Positions 16,811-25,281 of a DNA stretch of 64,000 nt are shown piece by piece. The notes beneath the pieces are model-generated. The model did not search any database. It was not told the origin of the DNA and was given only the letters and a program-made list of their open reading frames with translations. The translations under genes and the position numbers were made by a program. The stretch is from Chryseobacterium elymi (GTDB taxonomy: Bacteria > Bacteroidota > Bacteroidia > Flavobacteriales > Weeksellaceae): NCBI RefSeq assembly GCF_003385495.1, contig NZ_QNUH01000002.1, positions 1 through 64,000 of the forward strand, in the 5' to 3' direction. Within the stretch, counting starts at the first letter, position 1, and each line of letters opens with the position of its first letter.

Positions 16811-19594
16811 ATGATAACTATGAAAATACCATATATTCTTTTGAAAAAAAATATTCCCCTGATCCTATTTGTATTAATGGGAAATGTATTATCAGCACAG
16901 GAAGCACTTCTGAATCCTACAACAACCGTTTATGATGGTTTGAGCACCGACATCAAAACTTTTGTATGTCCTTCTTTCAGTATTCAGGAAACGCTACAGG
17001 AAAACGATTTTGGCGATCAATCAGTTCCTTTGATTTTTGCCAAAAAATTTGAAACTGAAATCACAACTACAAATTCCGGCCAATGGGAAAAAGTGAATGA
17101 CCTCCACGTATGGCGGTACAGGATCACCTCAAAAGACGCCTATTCCATGATGCTGATATTCAAAAATATGCGTCTTCCGGATGACACTAGTCTTTTCCTT
17201 TATAACGAAGATATGAGCTACGTTGTGGGTCCTGTTACCAAAACCTACAATACGGAGAGCGGCATATTTCCCACCGAGCTGATTCCCGGAAGCAGTATCA
17301 TTGTAGAACTGGCTATTAAAGACAGCAGCTATAAAGAAGGAGCACCATATTTCACCATAGGTAATGTATCTCATGATTTCCTGGATGTATTTGATTTGGC
17401 AAGCAGTACGGAAAAACCAAAGAAAATTTTAGACTGTCACAATGATATCAACTGTGCTATTGCCAGCGAATGGCAAACCCATAAAAGAGGAGTTGCGCTT
17501 ATTGCCGTGGGAGGTACAGGACTTTGCTCAGGCTCTCTCGTAAACAATACCGCTCTTAACGGGAAGCCTTTGTTTTTATCTGCCGCGCATTGTTATGGTA
17601 TATTGGGTAATCCGGCGAACAGCGTTTTCTATTTTAACCATGAGAAGGAAGAGTGTGACGGACCCAAGTCAGATTACAGAAAAAACGATGATGTTATTAA
17701 AATATCAGGAGCTACCCGGATAAGCTCTAATGACTATTCCGACATGCTGCTTCTTCAGCTGAATGACAGAATCCCATCTTCTTATAAGGCCTATTTTCCC
17801 GGATGGGACAGATCTGGTGATAATCCCGACAGGGGTATTGCGATCCACCATCCCCAGGGGAATCCTAAAAAAATAACATTTGATGATCAGCCATTGATTC
17901 CAAATCCAAATCCTATTGATATAACAATTACCCCTACACTTACAAGAACATTCCAATCCAACACATTGTGGGAATCACATCCTGATAACGGGTCGATAGA
18001 AGGAGGTTCATCAGGCTCACCTTTATTTAATCAGGACGGAAAAATTATAGGAAATTTAACAGCAACCAACAGCTATTATAAAAGTAATTTTCCTTTTGCC
18101 CCGGTTAAAAAATACTACTGTCCTCCTGACAATATTTCTTACTTCAGCCGCTTATCAGCATCCTGGAATTATGGAGCAGCAAGCCAAAGGCTTCGAGACC
18201 ATCTGGATCCCAATAACACCAATCAGATATCCATACAGGGTCTTATTCCTGCCGGGTGGAGACATTTCAAATTTCCGCAGAATACCAATACCAGAAAAGT
18301 CCATAACGGCCAATATGATGTAGTTCATGTGGGGCTCGGTAATCAGATATTTTACAGAGCACCCAATAATCAGATACAGATGTATTACTGGAATATTGCA
18401 GGCTGGCAGCATGGGACCATCCAGCCTACCAGCTCAGCTTCAGATCTGGTTAATGGGGATATAGCTGTAGGTCTCGGTAACCAGGTGTTCTATAGAAGCA
18501 CCAATGGAAGCATACATACCATGTACTGGGCCAATAATAACTGGCAGCATGGCGTTCTGGGAGGCTCCGTTCACAGCTCTCCACACAGTCTTGCGTTGGG
18601 AGACGTCAATAATGAAGTATACTACCGTGGTACAGACAATAAAATGCATATTTATTACTGGAGTAATAATGCATGGCAGCATGGGGTTATCTCAGGAAGC
18701 ATTAATAACAATACGAAAATTGATGGTGATATTGTGGTGGGTAGCCAGGGAACCCAGGTATTTTACAGGGGCGGGGACGGAAAACTACAGATGTATTACT
18801 GGGGGAACAATGCCTGGGTACATGCCTATGTGGACCCTGCCGGAAGTAACGCCTCTTCCGGTTACAATATCCATTCCGCTCCGGGGGCTATCAGTATTGA
18901 TAAAAACAATAACAATACGGTTTATTATCGTGGTGCAGACAATAAGATGCACAGGTATTACTGGAGCTCTAATTCCTGGCAACATGAATGGCTGGGCACA
19001 AGCAATGATGCCAATGTGTACGGGGATGTAAGTGCAGGAGAAGGTAATCAGATTTTTTACCGTGGTACTGACGGGAAAATGCATCTATATTATCGCAGTA
19101 ACAATAATACCTGGATTCATGACTGGGTTGAAACCAGCTGGCAGGCTCCCAATGCCAATAATGTAGCGGGCTCAATAGGCGTAGGTCCCGGTAACAAATT
19201 ATTTTACAGGGGAAATAACGGGTTTATGCAAAACTATTTCTGGAATGCGGCACAAATGCTAAAAAACAATGGAGATTCTGAAAATTTCGGAATGGAAGAT
19301 ACTCCGCCAAGTCCTACTATTCCAAAAGCAAGTATTAATACAGTCCAGTCAACAATGGTTCCAAACCCGGCAAAAGATGATATCACATTAACAATGGATT
19401 CTGAATACAAAACTACGGTAAAGATCACGGTTACTGATATGCAGGGAAAAACAGTAATGGATTATTCCCATAAGACAGAGGCAGGAAAAAATTCCATAAC
19501 ACTAAATATAAGTAAACTGCATACAGGCGTTTACTTCGTTACAATTCAGGACACTAAAGGATATAGTGCGGTTCATAAATTAATTAAAAATTAA
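16811..19594 (+). CDS. secreted trypsin-like (Lys-C-type) serine protease with lectin-like repeats and T9SS sorting domain
   Basis: A 927-aa exported protein (or 924 aa if the ATG at 16820 is used), with a signal peptide ending near VLSAQEA. The protease domain has a catalytic His in FLSAAHC (about 260), an Asp in YSDMLLLQL (about 309) and a Ser in GGSSGSPLF (about 401), plus CSGSLVNN as in lysyl endopeptidases. From about 500 to 830 there are seven or so repeats of the type VFYRGxDxKMHxYYW-NNAWQHG, resembling the PLL/fucolectin-type beta-propeller. The end (MVPNPAKDDI to KLIKN) is a type A T9SS sorting signal. The protein should be secreted across the outer membrane and anchored or released there. 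It follows the sensor, regulator and peptide and may be controlled by them. Confidence 0.9.
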   Translation: MITMKIPYILLKKNIPLILFVLMGNVLSAQEALLNPTTTVYDGLSTDIKTFVCPSFSIQETLQENDFGDQSVPLIFAKKFETEITTTNSGQWEKVNDLHVWRYRITSKDAYSMMLIFKNMRLPDDTSLFLYNEDMSYVVGPVTKTYNTESGIFPTELIPGSSIIVELAIKDSSYKEGAPYFTIGNVSHDFLDVFDLASSTEKPKKILDCHNDINCAIASEWQTHKRGVALIAVGGTGLCSGSLVNNTALNGKPLFLSAAHCYGILGNPANSVFYFNHEKEECDGPKSDYRKNDDVIKISGATRISSNDYSDMLLLQLNDRIPSSYKAYFPGWDRSGDNPDRGIAIHHPQGNPKKITFDDQPLIPNPNPIDITITPTLTRTFQSNTLWESHPDNGSIEGGSSGSPLFNQDGKIIGNLTATNSYYKSNFPFAPVKKYYCPPDNISYFSRLSASWNYGAASQRLRDHLDPNNTNQISIQGLIPAGWRHFKFPQNTNTRKVHNGQYDVVHVGLGNQIFYRAPNNQIQMYYWNIAGWQHGTIQPTSSASDLVNGDIAVGLGNQVFYRSTNGSIHTMYWANNNWQHGVLGGSVHSSPHSLALGDVNNEVYYRGTDNKMHIYYWSNNAWQHGVISGSINNNTKIDGDIVVGSQGTQVFYRGGDGKLQMYYWGNNAWVHAYVDPAGSNASSGYNIHSAPGAISIDKNNNNTVYYRGADNKMHRYYWSSNSWQHEWLGTSNDANVYGDVSAGEGNQIFYRGTDGKMHLYYRSNNNTWIHDWVETSWQAPNANNVAGSIGVGPGNKLFYRGNNGFMQNYFWNAAQMLKNNGDSENFGMEDTPPSPTIPKASINTVQSTMVPNPAKDDITLTMDSEYKTTVKITVTDMQGKTVMDYSHKTEAGKNSITLNISKLHTGVYFVTIQDTKGYSAVHKLIKN

Positions 19595-19655
19595 CTGATG
19601 AAAACATAATTCATCTTTTTTTAAAGCTAAACATATAAAACACAAATATTCACGG

Positions 19656-19690
19656 GCAGCAGAAACTTTAAAAGTTTCTGCTGCTTTTTT
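19656..19690 (+). terminator. terminator of the protease gene
   Basis: GCAGCAGAAACTTT pairs with AAAGTTTCTGCTGC, followed by six T. A textbook Rho-independent hairpin 62 bp after the protease stop codon. Confidence 0.85.
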
Positions 19691-19797
19691 AAAAAATAAA
19701 GGTATAAAATCACCCAAACATAGGTTTCCATGCAACATTCTCCAGCTTATGTTGCATTATTAATCAATTATATATTCACCATATTATTCAGTAAATA

Positions 19798-20255
19798 GTG
19801 AAAAATTATACTTTTTCATCTATTCTTTTTTTATATTGTTGTCCTCATTGCTTTTTGCCCAGATCTCCGGAATGGTCAATTATAACGATGGGGATGGCCT
19901 GAATAATTACCTACTCTCTCAATCAGGATGCTGCCGGATTTTTATGGGTAGGAAGTGATAATGGATTATTCCGTTTTGACGGTAAAGAATTTAAGCATTT
20001 CAACAACAAGCAAGGTTTTAAAAATATTGAAGCCCTTCATGCCTTCCTTTAGCAAACGGAGAAATTTTTATTGCCCTTTTTCTGAATGATTTTGCTTATC
20101 TGAAAAACGTCAGAGTTATTAATTCAGATTCTAACAGAGCATTACAAAAAATGCAGTTCACCGTTAATCCTGATTATTATCTTGACGGTAAACCTCTTTA
20201 CCTTTTTTCCGCTTATAATCCAAACAATCCGGGAAGTACCTATACCATGGCATGA
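19798..20255 (+). pseudogene. 5' fragment of a second copy of the sensor gene, frameshifted
   Basis: The sequence matches the start of the sensor at 12764 but in changing frames: AQISGMVNYNDGDGLNN, then QDAAGFLWVGSDNGLFRFDG and KEFKHFNNKQGFKNIE, then PLANGEIFIALFLNDFAYLKN. At least three frame changes and an in-frame stop are present, and the similarity ends near 20245. The region upstream (19752-19797) also matches the sensor promoter region. This is the decayed 5' end of a paralogous sensor gene. Confidence 0.88.
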
Positions 20256-20423
20256 AGACTGATGGATTTTTCAGGAAAAGTAGTGCTTGAAAAATCTGAA
20301 ATCCCCAACAGCGGCTCCCAGACCCTTACCCTGAATATTGAGAAGCTGGTACAAGGTGCCTACATTGTTGAAGTTAAATCTGAACATACCACGAGTTCCC
20401 AGAAACTGCTGATTTCAAAATAG
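20256..20423 (+). pseudogene. orphan T9SS C-terminal sorting domain
   Basis: An open stretch reading RLMDFSGKVVLEKSEI, then SGSQTLTLNIEKLVQGAYIVEV and ending QKLLISK before TAG. It is the last third of a type A T9SS sorting domain and resembles the end of the protease at 19594 (DMQGKTVMDY, ITLNISKLHTGVYFV). It has no start and follows an in-frame stop of the sensor fragment. It is best explained as the 3' end of a second secreted protein, joined to the sensor fragment by a large internal deletion. Confidence 0.85.
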
Positions 20424-20447
20424 ACTTTCACAGAATGCTGCAACTTC

Positions 20448-20478
20448 AAAGACTGTTCTTGGAAAGACAGTCTTTTTT
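20448..20478 (+). terminator. terminator after the sorting-domain remnant
   Basis: AAAGACTGT pairs with ACAGTCTTT around a 10-nt loop, followed by a T run. It is in the same relative position as the terminator after the intact protease gene. Confidence 0.75.
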
Positions 20479-20542
20479 ATGGAATTTCTGTTTCTGATTA
20501 CAAAAAATGAATTAAATTCGAAGTAAGAAAAAAATTCTTTTA

Positions 20543-21691
20543 ATGATACAACTTCCATTATCCAAGCTTTCAAATGTAGGAACTACCATTTTCAGCCAAA
20601 TGACACAGCTCGCCAACGAAAATGAGGCCATCAACCTTTCACAGGGGTTCCCGGATTTTATGCCGGATCATGAGCTGCTGGATCATGTAGATTATTTCAT
20701 TAAAAAAGGGTTTAACCAATATGCTCCAATGGGTGGAATGATTACTTTAAAGGAAGAAATTACCAGAAAAATTGAAAACAGCCATCAGGCTATATATCAT
20801 CCAGATTCAGAGGTTACAGTAACTGCGGGTGGAACTCAGGCAATTTTCACTGCGGTAGCCACTTTCGTTAAAAAAGATGATGAAGTGATCATTTTTGAAC
20901 CGGCCTACGATTGCTATGAGCCTACTGTAGAGCTGTTCGGCGGAGTTGTAAAGCGATTTGAGATGAAAGCCCCGGATTATGCGATCGACTGGACGGAAGT
21001 ACGAAACCTGGTCAGCGATAAAACCAAAATGATCATCATCAATAATCCCAATAATCCTTCCGGGAAAATTTTAAAAGAAAATGATCTGCAGGAACTGATC
21101 AAAATTGTAAAAGATACTTCCATTCTTATTTTAAGTGATGAAGTCTATGAAAATATTGTTTTTGACGGAAAGCAGCATCTGAGCATCGCCAGATATCCGG
21201 AACTAAAGGAAAGAACTCTTCTGGTAGCCTCATTTGGAAAGCTGTTTCATGTTACGGGCTGGAAAATCGGCTATTGTGCTGCTCCAAAAGCGCTGACAAA
21301 TGAGTTCAGAAAAATCCACCAGTTCAATGTCTTCTCCGTTAATACTCCTATCCAGTTGGCACTGGCAGCTTACATGAAAAATGAGGATCATTACAATAAT
21401 TTGGGTCAGTTCTTTCAGGAAAAAAGAGACTTTTTAAGAAAAGGTCTTGCTGGAACATCCTTCGGGCTTCTTGACTGCGAAGGAACCTATTTCCAAGCTC
21501 TTACCTATGATAAAATATCCGATAAAAATGATTTTGATTTCGCTTCGGAACTGACGATCAATCATAAGGTGGCAAGTGTTCCTTTTTCGCCATTCTATAA
21601 AAATAAAAGGAATGACCACGTGATCCGCTTATGTTTTGCAAAAAAGCAGGAAACACTGGAAAGAGCTATAGAGAACCTTTCCAGGCTTTAG
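20543..21691 (+). CDS. PLP-dependent aminotransferase, methionine/kynurenine aminotransferase type
   Basis: A 382-aa fold-type I aminotransferase (class I/II). It starts MIQLPLSKLSNVGTTIFSQM, with INLSQGFPDF near residue 30, NNPNNPSGK near 172-180, SDEVYENI near 205, and the PLP lysine in SFGKLFHVTGWKIGY near 233. This set is typical of the YbdL (methionine transaminase) and kynurenine-oxoglutarate transaminase group. It probably transfers amino groups from methionine or aromatic amino acids. It stands alone, after the remnants of the duplicated sensor unit. Substrate preference cannot be fixed from sequence. Confidence 0.9.
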   Translation: MIQLPLSKLSNVGTTIFSQMTQLANENEAINLSQGFPDFMPDHELLDHVDYFIKKGFNQYAPMGGMITLKEEITRKIENSHQAIYHPDSEVTVTAGGTQAIFTAVATFVKKDDEVIIFEPAYDCYEPTVELFGGVVKRFEMKAPDYAIDWTEVRNLVSDKTKMIIINNPNNPSGKILKENDLQELIKIVKDTSILILSDEVYENIVFDGKQHLSIARYPELKERTLLVASFGKLFHVTGWKIGYCAAPKALTNEFRKIHQFNVFSVNTPIQLALAAYMKNEDHYNNLGQFFQEKRDFLRKGLAGTSFGLLDCEGTYFQALTYDKISDKNDFDFASELTINHKVASVPFSPFYKNKRNDHVIRLCFAKKQETLERAIENLSRL

Positions 21692-21778
21692 ATGGATATG
21701 CTGTTTTTAAATGGCAAAAAAGACAAACTTGCTTATCCGCGAATTTGCCTTTTTACGTCTTTATCACTTAACAGCCAC

Positions 21779-22543
21779 CTATAAAAACATGCCGCCGGAA
21801 GCTTCTATTCTCTGTCCGTTGATCCAGCCTGCATCTTCGGTACACAGGAATGCCACTACCCCTCCGATGTCATCCGGAAGTCCAGCTCTCCCCAATGCTG
21901 TAATGTTAGAAATCATTGAATTTACATTCTGGTCATCTCTTGTTCTTCCGCCTCCAAAATCTGTTTCAATGGCTCCCGGCGCTATAACATTCGCTTTGAT
22001 TTTACGGGATCCGAGTTCTTTTGCCATATATTTTGTCAGCATTTCTACACCTGCCTTCATAGAACCGTAAACAGAAGATCCCGGGAGAGCAAATCTTGCC
22101 AGTCCTGATGAAATATTAATAATTCCACCGCCGTCATTAATGAAAGGAAGCATTTTCTGTGTCAGAAAGAAGACCCCTTTAAAATGAACATTGACAATGT
22201 CATCAAGCTGTTCCTCAGTAGTTTCCATAATGGGAGCATATAAGGCTGTTCCTGCATTGTTGATCAGGAAATCGATGTTTGGGTTGCCTGTTTCGGTTTT
22301 CAGATGGTCGGTGATATTTTTCACAAATGAATCGAAGCTTTTTACATCTCTGGTATCCAATTGGTAAGCTGCTGCATTTTGGCCTAATGCTTTTATTTCG
22401 TTGACTACAGCATCGGCTTTTTCACTGCTGTTTTTATAAGTAATAATAACGTCTAATCCTTTTTGGGCAATCTTAAGAGCTGCATTTTTTCCAAGTCCAC
22501 GGCTTCCGCCCGTGATTAATGCAATTTTTGTTTTTGTATTCAT
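21779..22543 (-). CDS. SDR-family oxidoreductase
   Basis: A 254-aa classical short-chain dehydrogenase with TGGSRGLGKNAA at residues 12-23, INNAG near 93, catalytic Tyr/Lys in VYGSMKAGVE near 157, and APGAIETDFGGG after it. The C-terminal WINGQRIEASGGMFL is the usual end of FabG-like SDRs. It lies directly downstream of an AraC regulator on the same strand (93 bp apart) and may be its target. Substrate unknown. Confidence 0.9.
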   Translation of the reverse strand: MNTKTKIALITGGSRGLGKNAALKIAQKGLDVIITYKNSSEKADAVVNEIKALGQNAAAYQLDTRDVKSFDSFVKNITDHLKTETGNPNIDFLINNAGTALYAPIMETTEEQLDDIVNVHFKGVFFLTQKMLPFINDGGGIINISSGLARFALPGSSVYGSMKAGVEMLTKYMAKELGSRKIKANVIAPGAIETDFGGGRTRDDQNVNSMISNITALGRAGLPDDIGGVVAFLCTEDAGWINGQRIEASGGMFL

Positions 22544-22636
22544 CGTTTTTATATTATTTATTTTAATGATACAAAGTTGGAAAATTCTGCAGAAGAAATG
22601 TTTACCTGAATCAATCTGAAATTTGCAAGATTCAAA

Positions 22637-23575
22637 TCATGTACGAAATTGCATTGGGGTAAATGATGTCTTTCTTTTGAAAAAGTTGGAAAAATGGGCT
22701 ATTTCCTCAAAACCCAGCGCATACGAAATTTCGGAAACGTTCCATTTGGTTTGTCTTAAAAGAATTTTAGCTTCCTGAATCATACGGTCAGCAATAAGTT
22801 CGGTGGTTGTTTTTCCGGTGCTTTCTTTTAATTTTTTATTTAAATAATTCACATGAACGGCCAGTCTGTCAGCATAATCTTTTGCCGTTTTCAGCTGTAA
22901 TCTCTGATCTGAAGATTCAATTGGAAACTGTCTTTCTAAAAGCTCTATAAATAATGACACTATCCGTAATGAGGCATCATTTGAGGCAGAAAGCTTTGCA
23001 GCAGGCTGCAGTTTTTGTCCGTAATGGATCAGCTCCAAGACATAGTTCCTGATTAAGTCGTATTTGAAAATATAATCGGAAGCTATTTCCTGTTTTATTT
23101 TTGTGAAAAGAATTTCTATTTCGTCCGCCAGATCATCCTCAATCTCGAACAGTGGAATATTCCCCGGCTGAAAAATCGGCAGGTCTTCCAATGAGAACCG
23201 GGATTGTGCCTTAATGAAAAAGTCTTCTGTAAAGACACAGAAACTTCCCGACTGGTCAGGATCTTCCGGCACCCAATGGTATGGAACTTTAGGGGTAGCA
23301 AATAATAAAGCATTCTTTTTGATAGCTATGATTTTGTCCGCATATTCTGCCCTGTTCTGTCCCCTGATCAGGCTTATTTTGTAATATTTTCGCCTGTTGT
23401 AAGGCATTTCTGAAGTGGTTTTCACTCTTTCGATAGTCTGTCTGATATCAAATACATTAAAATGTCCTATATCTTTATGAAGTCCTTTCGGGAAAATACT
23501 TTCAAGATCTTTTCCCAATTTGGCGGCCATCTCCTTATAGAAGTCTTCAAGGGATGCATGAGCGATCTTTTCCAT
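22637..23575 (-). CDS. AraC-family transcriptional regulator
   Basis: A 312-aa regulator. The N-terminal cupin-like sensing part includes MPYNRRKYYKISLIRG near residue 57, and the C-terminal AraC HTH domain runs from about 210 (KDYADRLAVHVNYLNKKLK, then WNVSEISYALGFEEIAHFSNFFKR). It is paralogous along its length to the regulator at 56473-57387 (PYNRRDYYKISFI; DFADQLNVHVNHLN). Each sits next to a single gene for an enzyme or exporter, here an SDR. Two overlapping -7 boxes lie 20-36 bp upstream. Confidence 0.9.
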   Translation of the reverse strand: MEKIAHASLEDFYKEMAAKLGKDLESIFPKGLHKDIGHFNVFDIRQTIERVKTTSEMPYNRRKYYKISLIRGQNRAEYADKIIAIKKNALLFATPKVPYHWVPEDPDQSGSFCVFTEDFFIKAQSRFSLEDLPIFQPGNIPLFEIEDDLADEIEILFTKIKQEIASDYIFKYDLIRNYVLELIHYGQKLQPAAKLSASNDASLRIVSLFIELLERQFPIESSDQRLQLKTAKDYADRLAVHVNYLNKKLKESTGKTTTELIADRMIQEAKILLRQTKWNVSEISYALGFEEIAHFSNFFKRKTSFTPMQFRT

Positions 23576-23595
23576 AACTGACTGTTTGTAAAATT

Positions 23596-23611
23596 CAAAT
23601 GTACAAAGTTA
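23596..23611 (-). promoter_or_regulatory. two overlapping -7 boxes before the AraC gene
   Basis: On the minus strand, TAACTTTG (23611-23604) is followed at once by TACATTTG (23603-23596). Both match TAnnTTTG, giving two possible starts 8 bp apart. Confidence 0.55.
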
Positions 23612-23720
23612 ACAGAATTTGAAAATGAAAAAATATTTTACTTTTTTCTTCATAAAGTGATATACATATACATATTTTCCTTACCTTAGTTTTCAAACTA
23701 ACCCACTAAAAATCAAAACA

Positions 23721-23882
23721 ATGAAAAATCAAGATTTACCGAAAGGCAAAAAACTGAACAAAAAGCAATTAAGAAGTATTACCGGAGGATTACTGGACTG
23801 TATTGATCCTATGACCGGAGGCTGCAAAAAAATATCAATAAGCTGTGCACAGCTGCAATGCAGACCTGGAATAGAGCCTTAA
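23721..23882 (+). CDS. small GG-leader peptide with four cysteines (bacteriocin/RiPP-like precursor)
   Basis: A 53-aa peptide. The leader KKLNKKQLRSITGG ends in Gly-Gly at residues 22-23 and is the typical Bacteroidetes natural-product leader. The core of 30 residues has cysteines at 27, 35, 42 and 47 and four Ser/Thr, so it could form disulfides or, less likely, thioether rings. It is monocistronic: preceded by an AT-rich region with a possible -7 box (TACCTTAG) and followed by a terminator 11 bp after the stop. No modification enzyme or transporter is adjacent. Whether it is a bacteriocin, signal or immunity-linked peptide cannot be told here. Confidence 0.75.
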   Translation: MKNQDLPKGKKLNKKQLRSITGGLLDCIDPMTGGCKKISISCAQLQCRPGIEP

Positions 23883-23893
23883 TAAAGAATTAA

Positions 23894-23928
23894 AAAAAGC
23901 CACTCTGCATAAGGGTGGTTTTTATTTT
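23894..23928 (+). terminator. terminator of the cysteine-containing GG-leader peptide
   Basis: AAAAGCCAC pairs with GTGGTTTTT around CTCTGCATAAGG, followed by further T residues. Confidence 0.8.
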
Positions 23929-23934
23929 ACTAAG

Positions 23935-23969
23935 AAAAAACGCTCAGAGATAATCCCTGAAGCGTTTTT
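23935..23969 (-). terminator. hairpin between the peptide gene and ychF
   Basis: AAAAACGCT-CAG pairs with CTG-AAGCGTTTTT. Both ends are A/T runs, so it can serve the convergent ychF transcript and back up the peptide terminator. Confidence 0.75.
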
Positions 23970-23995
23970 CTATTATAACTAACTTTAATATATTC

Positions 23996-25087
23996 TTATA
24001 CGTTGAATCTAAAGTGCATGATGTCACCATCCTGAACGATATATTCTTTACCTTCAACAGAAAGTTTCCCAGCTTCTTTAATTTTCACTTCGGAACCATA
24101 AGTGATATAATCATTATACTTGATTACTTCTGCACGGATGAATCCTTTTTCGAAGTCTGTGTGGATCACTCCGGCAGCTTGTGGAGCTGTCCATCCCTGA
24201 CCTATTGTCCATGCTCTTACCTCTTTTACACCCGCTGTAAAATAGGTCTGAAGTTTTAATAAATCGTAAGCTTTTCTGATCAGACGGTTTACTCCGGGCT
24301 CTTCAAGCCCCAATTCTTCAAGGAAGATTTCTCTTTCTTCAAATGTTTCCAGTTCATTGATATCTGCTTCGATCTGTGCTGCTAAAACAACAGTCTCCGC
24401 TCCTTCGTTTTTAGCCATCGCATCGATTTTTTCTATCCATTCGTTTCCGTTTTTAATAGAGTTTTCGTCTACGTTGCAAACATATAGTACAGGCTTTTTG
24501 GTTAAAAGCTGAATATCGTCGATAATAGGCTGTGTTAAATCATTTACCGGAAATTCTCTTGCATTTTTCCCGTCCTCGATGAATTTCTCAAGATTTTGAA
24601 GAGTTTCATAAACAAGAATATCATCTTTCTTTCCGGATTTGATGAATTTTTTAGCTTTTTCAACAGCTTTTCCAACTGTTTCAAGGTCCTTAAGCTGTAA
24701 TTCGATGTCGATAATTTCTTTATCTCTCATTGGGTCTACAGAACCTTCAACGTGGATAATGTTACCATTATCAAAACATCTTAAAACATGGATAATTGCT
24801 TCACACTCACGGATGTTGGCAAGAAACTGGTTTCCCAATCCTTCTCCTTTGCTGGCTCCTTTTACAAGACCTGCAATGTCAACAATTTCAACTACAGCCG
24901 GCAATACTCTTTCTGGATTAACTATTTTTTCAAGTTCAAAAAGTCTCTGATCCGGTACAGATACCGTCCCCAGGTTCGGTTCTATCGTACAGAAAGGATA
25001 GTTTGCAGATTGAGCTTTAGCGTTGCTTAAGCAGTTAAAGAGAGTTGATTTACCTACATTCGGAAGGCCTACAATTCCACATTTCAT
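23996..25087 (-). CDS. ychF: redox-regulated ATPase/GTPase YchF (OLA1 family)
   Basis: A 363-aa universally conserved P-loop protein. Walker A is GLPNVGKSTLFN at residues 7-18, followed by NYPFCTIEPN, DIAGLVKGASKGEGLGNQFL, and the altered G4 motif NVDE (ATP-preferring). The C-terminal TGS domain ends HFRFNV. It binds ribosomes and is implicated in stress control of translation. The length matches E. coli YchF (363 aa). A consensus -7 box about 100 bp upstream predicts a 5' leader near 95 nt. Confidence 0.97.
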   Translation of the reverse strand: MKCGIVGLPNVGKSTLFNCLSNAKAQSANYPFCTIEPNLGTVSVPDQRLFELEKIVNPERVLPAVVEIVDIAGLVKGASKGEGLGNQFLANIRECEAIIHVLRCFDNGNIIHVEGSVDPMRDKEIIDIELQLKDLETVGKAVEKAKKFIKSGKKDDILVYETLQNLEKFIEDGKNAREFPVNDLTQPIIDDIQLLTKKPVLYVCNVDENSIKNGNEWIEKIDAMAKNEGAETVVLAAQIEADINELETFEEREIFLEELGLEEPGVNRLIRKAYDLLKLQTYFTAGVKEVRAWTIGQGWTAPQAAGVIHTDFEKGFIRAEVIKYNDYITYGSEVKIKEAGKLSVEGKEYIVQDGDIMHFRFNV

Positions 25088-25188
25088 ATTGTAAAATTCA
25101 AAGTTTAATATTCAATGATGCTATTTAAAGTTCAGGCTGGAATTCTGATGTTTAAATTCATACTCCGAACCACTGAACTTTCAGCCTG

Positions 25189-25196
25189 CAAAGATA
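25189..25196 (-). promoter_or_regulatory. possible -7 box of ychF
   Basis: TATCTTTG on the minus strand, an exact TAnnTTTG match. It is far from the ATG, so a longer 5' leader is implied if it is used. Confidence 0.45.
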
Positions 25197-25221
25197 GTGA
25201 ATTTAAAGGGAGTTTCATAAT

Positions 25222-25253
25222 AAAAAAATCTGCCAGGGTTTAGGCAGATTTTC
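25222..25253 (-). terminator. terminator of the ferritin gene
   Basis: AAAATCTGCC (25225-25234) pairs with GGCAGATTTT (25243-25252) around an 8-nt loop. Read on the minus strand it is followed by T residues, about 30 bp past the ferritin stop. Confidence 0.75.
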
Positions 25254-25281
25254 AATAATTTGTTTGTCCATCAATTGGTCT

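Noticed and set aside
18440..19175. Long alternative frames on both strands within the protease gene, including one of 175 codons
   Set aside because: They arise from the periodic lectin-like repeats, which lack stops in other frames; their translations are repetitive and have no start signals.
19798..20423. Reading this region as a gene in use with programmed frameshifts
   Set aside because: There are several unrelated frame changes, an in-frame stop, and a jump from sensor to sorting-domain sequence; decay with deletion explains it better.
21711..22070. Plus-strand frame of 119 codons after the aminotransferase gene
   Set aside because: It is antisense to the C-terminal half of a well-supported SDR gene.
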